A stretch of DNA of 11,006 bases, from positions 1 through 11,006 of the forward strand of contig JACCTQ010000036.1 of assembly GCA_013812265.1 (NCBI GenBank), read 5' to 3'. Within the stretch, counting starts at the first letter, position 1. Each line of letters starts with the position of its first letter. The position numbers were made by a program, and so were the translations under genes. The DNA comes from Actinomycetota bacterium (lineage in GTDB: Bacteria; Actinomycetota; Thermoleophilia; Gaiellales; Gaiellaceae). The notes under the pieces were generated by a model that did not search any database, was not told where the DNA came from, and was given only the letters and a program-made list of their open reading frames with translations. Shown here one piece after another: positions 5,950 through 11,006 of the stretch.

Positions 5950-5956
5950 CTCCTTT
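5950..5956 (-). promoter_or_regulatory. Strong ribosome binding site of divIVA
   Basis: The coding strand reads AAAGGAG with six bases to the ATG, the best Shine-Dalgarno match in the window. It lies against the yggT stop codon. Confidence 0.8.
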
Positions 5957-6270
5957 CAGTGGAGGCGATCGAGGAGTGCGAGCACGAGTTGATCGACGAT
6001 CAGCAGTGCGAAGACGCCGATCATGGGCGACAGGTCCAATGGGCCGAGCGGCGGCAGCACGCGTCGGAACAACCGCAGATACGGCTCGCAGACGTCGTAG
6101 AGAAAGCGCTGAACACGGCTCAGCCAAGGCGTGTACGGGAGCCGGATGAACGACGTCAGTACATACCCGAAGATGAGCAGGATGTAGACGAGGATGAAGA
6201 TGTGCACGAAGCTCTGGACGGACGAGATTGCGTCGGAGAGCAGCATGACGTCGGCGGCGAAGGCGCCCAT
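5956..6270 (-). CDS. YggT family membrane protein
   Basis: Small integral membrane protein; homologues are linked to envelope function, osmotic tolerance and division-gene clusters, with no firm biochemical role. It has 104 residues with two hydrophobic helices at about 19-41 and 81-100. A short amphipathic loop lies between them, with RVQRFLYDVCEPYLRLFRRVLPPLG (52-76). The family motif PLDLSPMIGVFALLI (77-91) opens the second helix. The start at ATG 6270 has no clear Shine-Dalgarno sequence; a second ATG eight codons in (6246) would also leave a complete family domain. A 132-base gap separates it from sepF. It matches ylmG in the Bacillus/Streptomyces cluster. Confidence 0.9.
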   Translation of the reverse strand: MGAFAADVMLLSDAISSVQSFVHIFILVYILLIFGYVLTSFIRLPYTPWLSRVQRFLYDVCEPYLRLFRRVLPPLGPLDLSPMIGVFALLIVDQLVLALLDRLH

Positions 6271-6402
6271 CCGTTACAGATTCGGCCCGGAGCGCTCAAC
6301 TCCTAGCGGGAAGAGGCGCGACAAGCTCCCCGCCCAAGAAGTCGTTCCCGAACGAACCCTGGTGCCTCGCGCCGCCGCCCGCACCCCGACGGCGATGCGC
6401 GC

Positions 6403-6939
6403 CTACGCCTGGTTGAAGAACCCGCGCTCAAGGAGGCGCGCCCGCTCCTCGGCGGAGACCTCGACGTTGCGGGGCGTGAGGAGGAAGACCTTGTCGGCGA
6501 CCCGCTGCATGCCGCCGTCGAGGGCGTAGGTGAGTCCGCTCGAGAAGTCGATCAACCGCTTCGACAGCTCCTGGTCCGACCCCTGAAGGTTCAGGATGAC
6601 GGGAATCGCCTCCTTGAACTTGTCCGCGATTTGCTGCGCGTCGTTGAAGCTTCGCGGGACCACGAGATGAACTCGAACAGATGCGGCCGGAGCAGACTCG
6701 AGGCCGCGCAACCTCGTCGCGGGACGCAAGACCTCCGTTCTGGCGCCGGCAGGCTCAGGCTCCGTCCAATCGTCGAACTCACCTCGCCGGCGCCGCGGCG
6801 TCAGCCGCCGGACGTTCGGTCGCTCGCTGTAGGTGCGCTCGAGCTCCTCGTTCGTGACCAGCCCATCCTCATCCCAGTCCTCCTCTTCGGCGATCCCGAA
6901 GTAGACGAGCGTACGGTTCCAGACATCTGCAAAGCCCAT
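6403..6939 (-). CDS. sepF: Cell division protein SepF
   Basis: Membrane anchor for FtsZ that bundles protofilaments and shapes the septum in Gram-positive bacteria and Actinobacteria. It has 178 residues. The N-terminus MGFADVWNRTLVYFGIAEEE (1-20) is the typical amphipathic membrane-targeting helix. An acidic and then Arg/Pro-rich linker covers about 20-87. The SepF core runs from VRVHLVVPRSFNDAQQIADK (88-107) through PVILNLQGSDQELSKRLIDF (113-132) to SSGLTYALDGGMQRVADKVFLLTP (133-156). The FtsZ-binding and dimer glycines are present in the SGLTYALDGG part. It starts nine bases after yggS with no obvious Shine-Dalgarno sequence, so it is probably coupled. No minCDE or ftsA is seen nearby. Confidence 0.96.
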   Translation of the reverse strand: MGFADVWNRTLVYFGIAEEEDWDEDGLVTNEELERTYSERPNVRRLTPRRRRGEFDDWTEPEPAGARTEVLRPATRLRGLESAPAASVRVHLVVPRSFNDAQQIADKFKEAIPVILNLQGSDQELSKRLIDFSSGLTYALDGGMQRVADKVFLLTPRNVEVSAEERARLLERGFFNQA

Positions 6940-6948
6940 CGGACAAGT

Positions 6949-7602
6949 CTAGTTTCTTCTCGTCTTGCGCTCTCCGGTCTCGTACAAGGTGCTGCCCACC
7001 CGGATCATCGTCGCTCCCTCTTCCACTGCCACCCGGTAGTCCTGGCTCGTGCCCATCGAGAGTTCCCGCAGGTCGTAGCGTTCCGCGAGCTTGCGGAGCC
7101 GCCGGAAGTACGGTCGCGAGTCTTCGGGCTTCGTCGTTGGCGGAGGCATGGTCATGAGTCCGCGAATCTCGACTCCAAGCTCGAGGAAGCGCGCGAGCTC
7201 GCTTTCCTCGACCCCCGACTTGGACGGCTCCCCGGAGAGATTTACCTCGACCAGAGCCGGGATTTCGAGCCGGCGGGCTGCGGACTCGGACGAGAGGGAG
7301 TGCACGAGCTCGCAGATCCGATTCACGATCGGCGCCTTGCGACTCTGCAAGTGGCCGATGAAATGCCACGAGAACGCATCGCCGTAGGCGGCGTACTTCC
7401 GCTCGAGATCCTGTGCGCGGTTCTCGCCCACGACCTCGACGCCTGCCTCCGCAAGCCGTCCTAGCTGCTCGAGCGGCACGTACTTCGTGGCAGCGACGAC
7501 GGTCACGTGCGCACCCACCTCGTCTCGCAGCGCGTGGTAGCGCGCGCGGACGGCCTCAACCGACAACGGCAATGACGCCCTGTCCACCACGGGGCTTTCC
7601 AT
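6949..7602 (-). CDS. yggS: YggS/YlmE family PLP-binding protein
   Basis: Cytoplasmic pyridoxal-phosphate-binding protein of the alanine-racemase fold type III; family members maintain vitamin B6 and amino-acid homeostasis rather than catalyse a known major reaction. It has 217 residues as drawn. The PLP lysine is Lys40 in VVAATKYV (35-42). Other hallmarks are VGENRAQD (58-65), WHFIGHLQSRK (79-89), VEVNLSGEPSKSG (118-130), LMTMPP (149-154), and LSMGTSQDYRVAVEEGATMIRVGSTLY (181-207), the phosphate-binding end. The ATG at 7602 makes it overlap pgeF by 47 bases. A TTG at 7572, with AGGG five bases upstream, is an attractive alternative and would trim ten residues without touching the domain. The gene order matches ylmD-ylmE. 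Confidence 0.95.
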   Translation of the reverse strand: MESPVVDRASLPLSVEAVRARYHALRDEVGAHVTVVAATKYVPLEQLGRLAEAGVEVVGENRAQDLERKYAAYGDAFSWHFIGHLQSRKAPIVNRICELVHSLSSESAARRLEIPALVEVNLSGEPSKSGVEESELARFLELGVEIRGLMTMPPPTTKPEDSRPYFRRLRKLAERYDLRELSMGTSQDYRVAVEEGATMIRVGSTLYETGERKTRRN

Positions 7603-8269
7603 CCCGTCTGTACGAGAAGAAGAGGTCCGGGTTGCAGGCCGTGCAGAGGTCGAATCTCTCGATCGATCTGCAGCCCGCCTCGCGGAGTGCGCGTTCAGCG
7701 GACGTCCAGAGGTCGAGCGTCCGTCCGCGTACCACGTCGCTTCCGAACCGAGCTCGAAACGGCTCCGCTACTTCCTTTCCCACCTCGTAGCAGCACGGGC
7801 CGATCGAGGGGCCGATCGCGCCCGTAACCCGGCCGCCGAGCGCACGGACGCCGGCCTCGACCACTCCCGCGAGCAGTCCGATACGGCCGGCGTGGAGTAC
7901 GCCGACGGCGGGACGATCGCGATTCGTGCGGGCCAGCGCGATCACAGCACAATCTGCGCCGAGCGCGAGCACGGGCACGTCCGCCTCGTCCGTCCAGAGG
8001 CCGTCGCCGGGCGTCCCGCGGACACCCGGACGCGCACGGTTGACGATGCTGGAATGCCGCTGGAAGTTCAATGCCAGGCGTTCGGACGGCGCATTGACCG
8101 CCGCGCAGAGGCGGCGGCGGTTCTCGTCGACCCGCTCCGGGTCATCTCCGAGCGCGCGCCCGAGGTTCAGCGAGGCGAACGGGCCCTCGCTGACGCCGCC
8201 ACGCCTGCCGGAGAACGTGATTCGGTAAGGGCCGTCGATGGGCCATTCCCAGAGCGCGACCCCGCTCAC
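7556..8269 (-). CDS. pgeF: Polyphenol oxidase/laccase-domain family protein (PgeF/YfiH/YlmD type)
   Basis: Member of the multicopper-oxidase-like YfiH family. E. coli PgeF acts as a peptidoglycan editing enzyme that removes wrongly incorporated L-serine from UDP-MurNAc peptides; other homologues cleave purine nucleosides. It has 237 residues. The predicted zinc/copper triad is His72 (FQRHSS), Cys107 (GADCAV) and His126 (VLHAGRIGLLAG). AIGPSIGPCCYEVG (151-164) is the family signature. The first motif differs from the usual QVHG, and the tryptophan normally after HAG is Arg129. The start is GTG at 8269, with GGAGG four bases upstream and a GTGA overlap with the upstream gene. In Actinobacteria this gene normally follows ftsZ; here it follows the nucleotidyltransferase fusion. 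Confidence 0.93.
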   Translation of the reverse strand: MSGVALWEWPIDGPYRITFSGRRGGVSEGPFASLNLGRALGDDPERVDENRRRLCAAVNAPSERLALNFQRHSSIVNRARPGVRGTPGDGLWTDEADVPVLALGADCAVIALARTNRDRPAVGVLHAGRIGLLAGVVEAGVRALGGRVTGAIGPSIGPCCYEVGKEVAEPFRARFGSDVVRGRTLDLWTSAERALREAGCRSIERFDLCTACNPDLFFSYRRDGKPRGGQGVIAVVG

Positions 8270-10830
8270 GGCGCCTCCGAGATGATTTCTCGGGCGGCTG
8301 CGAGCTCCGACTCGCGGCCGTCGGCAAGTCGGCCGTTCAGCTTTCGGCGCCGAAGCTCCGCGAGAATCTCCCCCACTCGCGGGGACTCGCGAACGCCGAG
8401 CTCAGCGAGCTCACGGCCGCCGATCTCGAGCCGGGTACCGCTGAGCCGGTCGAAGTAGGCGCGAAGCGGCGCGAGGTCGGAAAGCGCGAGGGCGAACAGC
8501 GGGGCGTCAGGAGCGTACGGTTCGGCCATCGCCACCACTTCGGCCGGTTCCACGGCAGCCCGCAGCCGGTCGACGAGCCGCGGCGCGACGGTGACCGCGG
8601 CTGCGATCTTCTCAGCATCCTTCCGGGGCACCTTGAGGGAGGACAGCCAGGCGTAGACCTCGTCCGGCGGCAGCCGGCGTGCGAGCACGGTCAAGCCCAG
8701 CCGCCAGGACGGCGCCTGGAGGCGGTACACCGCGTTCAGGTCCACCACCCGGGCAAGCAGCTCCACCGCCTCCTCGCCGGCGGACAGATGCGGGTGTATC
8801 GCGCGGTCCGCTCCGAGCTCTGCGAGGCGCAAGAGGGAATGTCGAACCTCTTCTTCTTCGAGGACCGCGATCAGCTCATCGCGCAACCGCGCGGACGAGA
8901 GGTCGCCGACGAGGCCCATCTCGATGCAGCCGCGGGCGAGGCGGAGCGTGTGCTCGTCCATCCGAAAGCCGTAACGGTTCTCGTAGCGAATCGCTCTGAA
9001 GATCCGCGTCGGGTCGTCGATGAACGAGAGGTTGTGGAGCACGCGAATCGTCTTTGTCGCGAGGTCGCGGCGTCCCGCGAACGGGTCGACCAGCTGCCCG
9101 AAATCGTCGCCCTTGAGGGAGGCGGCCATGGCGTTGATGGTGAAGTCGCGCCGGAAGAGATCCTCACGGATCGTCGCGTGCTCAACCGTGGGCAGGGAAG
9201 CCGGAGCGTCGTAGAACTCGGTACGCGCGGTCACGACATCGACGCGCTGGTCGTCCCCGTAGAGAACGACCGCCGTGCCGAATTTGCGGTGCTCTCGAAC
9301 ACGGCCGCCGAGAGCGCCGGCGAGCGCTTCGGCGAGCGCGATGGCGTCCCCCTCCACGGCGATGTCGACATCGAAGCTCCGTTCGCCGAGGAGGATGTCC
9401 CGCACTGTGCCGCCCACGAGATAGACGCCCTCGTACGCGTCGCTAAGCGCGGCGATCGTCTCGAAGACGGAGACGAGCCCCTCGAGCCGGGAGAGCTCGC
9501 CCCCAATGGTTTGCGTCGGTAGCTCATCAACCGCTTGACCATCCCCGATCGCCCGCAGGAGATCGCTGCGAGCGACCACGCCGATCAGGCGGCCTTCGTC
9601 GAGGATCGCCACCCGCGTGTGCTCCGTGCCAGCGAGCAGCCGCTGCAGCTCGGTGAGAGGAGCGTCGGGACGGGCGGTCGCGACGCTCGTGCTCATGATG
9701 CCCTTCACAGGGGCGTGCGAGAGCCCGTGCGTTATCGCCTTGTCCAGATCCTCGCGTCCAACTGAGCCGACGAGACGCCCGTCCTCCGCCACGAGGATGC
9801 CGCTTTGTCGGTGGCGCTGGCAGGCGACCATGGCCCGCGCGACGGTCTCATCCGGTCGAACGCATCTGGGCGGCCGGGACATGACCTTCGACGCACGGAC
9901 GGGCTCGGCTACCGCTCTCGAGAGGCCCTCGTGAAGGCGGAGCCGGGCTTGTGAAAGGGTTCCGCGGAAGAGCGCAGACGCGGCCTCCGCATGCCCACCT
10001 CCGCCGAGAGCCTGGGCGACGCGAGCCGCGTCTAGGTCGGGCGTGCGGCTGCGGACGACCGAGAAGACGCGCTCATCCATCTCCACGAGCACGACGAGCG
10101 CCCTGCAGTCGGTCAGGTCGACGATCTTGTGCGCGAGATTGGAGATGCCTTCGACATACGAGGGCCACGTCACCGCCGTCACGGCCACCTCGAGGCCGGC
10201 GACCTCGATCTCGTCCAGGGAGCGGAGCAGCTCGTTGAGCAAGTCACGCTCGACTTCGGAGAGCGGGGTGTGCAAGTACGTGGCCAGAAGCTCCTGACGG
10301 GCGCCGTGGCGCAGAGACCACGCAAGTGCCTCGGCGTCGCGCTGGGTCGCGCTCGGGTAGGTCAGGGAGCCGGTGTCCTCGTGGATGCCGAGTGCGAACA
10401 CGGTTGCCTCCAGCGGCGTGATCGTCACCTCGCGCTCGGCCAGGATGCCGACGAGGGTCGTCGTGAGCGCCCCGTCTGCCGAGACAACCGCGTTCTCGGG
10501 TTGAATCCAGTCGGGAAGAGCGCCGGTGTGATGGTCGAAAACGACCTTCTCCACGGCGGGATCGAGTGCGACAGCCTCGAGATCGCCGAGTCTGGCCGCG
10601 TGCACCGTGTCGACGACGATCAGACGGCGGATGGCATCCAGCTCGAGCCTCGCGACCTCCACGGCATCGAGCTCGTCGGCGTGCAGGCGGAAGAATTCCC
10701 GCACGTTGCGGTTCAGCGAGCCGGACAGGCACAGCGCAGCCTGGGGATAGAGACGCCGTGCGGCAACCATGGCCGCGAAGGCGTCGAAATCCGTGTTGCC
10801 GTGAGTGGCGATGACGTGTTCGACCCGCAT
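8266..10830 (-). CDS. DHH phosphoesterase-CBS-tRNA nucleotidyltransferase fusion (CCA-adding type)
   Basis: Predicted to add or repair the 3' CCA end of tRNA through its C-terminal half; the N-terminal half resembles DHH phosphoesterases that cleave short RNAs or cyclic dinucleotides. It has 854 residues. The DHH domain (about 1-160) has THGNTDFDAF (9-18), VVDT (72-75), DHH (99-101) and HEDTG (150-154). The DHHA1 domain (about 200-305) ends with GGGGHAEA (276-283). Two CBS domains span about 312-370 and 375-432. The class II nucleotidyltransferase head begins LVGGTVRDILLG (471-482), has catalytic Asp487 and Asp489, RRDFTIN (560-566), DDPTRIFRAIRY (605-616), and a helical tail to the end. The ATG at 10830 directly abuts AGGGG, too close for a normal Shine-Dalgarno sequence, but the DHH domain starts right there. 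Whether it adds C, A or the whole CCA is not readable. Confidence 0.95.
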   Translation of the reverse strand: MRVEHVIATHGNTDFDAFAAMVAARRLYPQAALCLSGSLNRNVREFFRLHADELDAVEVARLELDAIRRLIVVDTVHAARLGDLEAVALDPAVEKVVFDHHTGALPDWIQPENAVVSADGALTTTLVGILAEREVTITPLEATVFALGIHEDTGSLTYPSATQRDAEALAWSLRHGARQELLATYLHTPLSEVERDLLNELLRSLDEIEVAGLEVAVTAVTWPSYVEGISNLAHKIVDLTDCRALVVLVEMDERVFSVVRSRTPDLDAARVAQALGGGGHAEAASALFRGTLSQARLRLHEGLSRAVAEPVRASKVMSRPPRCVRPDETVARAMVACQRHRQSGILVAEDGRLVGSVGREDLDKAITHGLSHAPVKGIMSTSVATARPDAPLTELQRLLAGTEHTRVAILDEGRLIGVVARSDLLRAIGDGQAVDELPTQTIGGELSRLEGLVSVFETIAALSDAYEGVYLVGGTVRDILLGERSFDVDIAVEGDAIALAEALAGALGGRVREHRKFGTAVVLYGDDQRVDVVTARTEFYDAPASLPTVEHATIREDLFRRDFTINAMAASLKGDDFGQLVDPFAGRRDLATKTIRVLHNLSFIDDPTRIFRAIRYENRYGFRMDEHTLRLARGCIEMGLVGDLSSARLRDELIAVLEEEEVRHSLLRLAELGADRAIHPHLSAGEEAVELLARVVDLNAVYRLQAPSWRLGLTVLARRLPPDEVYAWLSSLKVPRKDAEKIAAAVTVAPRLVDRLRAAVEPAEVVAMAEPYAPDAPLFALALSDLAPLRAYFDRLSGTRLEIGGRELAELGVRESPRVGEILAELRRRKLNGRLADGRESELAAAREIISEAP
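8274..8278 (-). promoter_or_regulatory. Ribosome binding site deciding the GTG start of pgeF
   Basis: The coding strand has GGAGG four bases before the GTG at 8269, inside the end of the upstream gene. This supports a GTG start with a 4-base overlap. Confidence 0.7.
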
Positions 10831-10894
10831 CCCCTGTGATTGTGCCCGTCCACGTGGCTGGCTTTACGAAGTTGGCCCTCTTCGGTCACACAGA

Positions 10895-10936
10895 CGCTCG
10901 CTCTTTCCGAGCGGGGGAAGCGGGGCCGAAGACCCC
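10895..10936 (-). other. GC hairpins upstream of the fusion gene
   Basis: The 176 bases upstream of the fusion gene hold two hairpins. One has perfect 6-bp arms CGCTCG/CGAGCG (10895-10900, 10908-10913). The other, at 10922-10936, folds on the transcribed strand as GGGG-U-C(UUCG)G-CCCC, a UUCG tetraloop with one bulged U. Neither is followed by a U-tract. They may mark the 3' end of a preceding transcript or the leader of this one. I see no convincing promoter here. Confidence 0.35.
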
Positions 10937-11006
10937 TCGGGGAGAGACTGCTGCGGGGGAAACGTTCCGCGCTGCACCCGCTCAGAGTGTCGCGACCGCC
11001 TCGATC

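Noticed and set aside
6342..6355. Hyphenated palindrome TCGTTC-CC-GAACGA in the sepF-yggT gap
   Set aside because: Six-base arms with a two-base centre are common by chance and there is no flanking promoter or known operator consensus.
6274..6384. A 36-residue Arg/Ser-rich reading frame (GTG start) in the sepF-yggT gap, ending 3 bases before yggT
   Set aside because: It has no Shine-Dalgarno sequence and no recognisable similarity, and its composition is what random GC-rich DNA would give. I treat 6271-6402 as a gap with nothing supported in it.
10982..11005. Possible C-terminus of an upstream minus-strand gene (IEAVATL then stop)
   Set aside because: Only seven codons are inside the window, so coding cannot be told from chance.

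Overview
The window is GC-rich, densely packed housekeeping DNA. All twelve recognisable genes lie on the minus strand and are transcribed from high to low coordinates. Gene order is the main clue to the organism. The run pgeF-yggS-sepF-yggT-divIVA-(DUF167)-dksA/traR-lspA-rluA-type is the conserved block that follows ftsZ in many Actinobacteria; parts of it (ylmD-ylmE-ylmF-ylmG-divIVA) also occur in Firmicutes. SepF plus a DivIVA/Wag31-like protein and the base composition point to Actinomycetota. The DHH-CBS-nucleotidyltransferase fusion and the direct junction to rpsB-tsf-pyrH-frr suggest a deep lineage such as Thermoleophilia (Gaiellales/Solirubrobacterales). That taxonomic placement is inference from memory of gene order, not a search result.

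Layout in the direction of transcription. (1) 11006-10831: a non-coding stretch with GC hairpins. (2) 10830-8266: an 854-residue fusion of a DHH/DHHA1 phosphoesterase, two CBS domains and a class II tRNA nucleotidyltransferase (CCA-adding type). (3) 8269-5461: pgeF, yggS, sepF, yggT and divIVA, a cell-envelope and division cluster. (4) 5414-3244: a DUF167/YggU protein, a TraR/DksA zinc-finger protein, the lipoprotein signal peptidase LspA and an RluA-family pseudouridine synthase. (5) 3123-106: rpsB, tsf, pyrH and frr, the translation and nucleotide operon, joined throughout by 4-base ATGA/GTGA overlaps. (6) 105-1: a short intergenic stretch with one small palindrome.

Functionally the genes serve growth: tRNA 3'-end maturation, peptidoglycan quality control and septum assembly, lipoprotein processing, rRNA modification, and ribosome assembly, elongation and recycling together with UTP supply. 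Most junctions overlap or are only a few bases wide, so much of the window probably forms one or two long transcripts. The wider gaps are 5415-5460, 4638-4755, 3124-3243 and 6271-6402. Three of them (all except 6271-6402) hold inverted repeats that may act as regulatory or processing RNA structures.

I found no mobile element, CRISPR array, tRNA/rRNA gene, toxin-antitoxin pair or defence system. I do not believe the window holds an undescribed multi-gene system. The items most worth a second look are the fused nucleotidyltransferase with an apparently intact DHH active site, a probable CTG start for the pseudouridine synthase, the structured gaps, and a Shine-Dalgarno-like tandem repeat at the end of rpsB.
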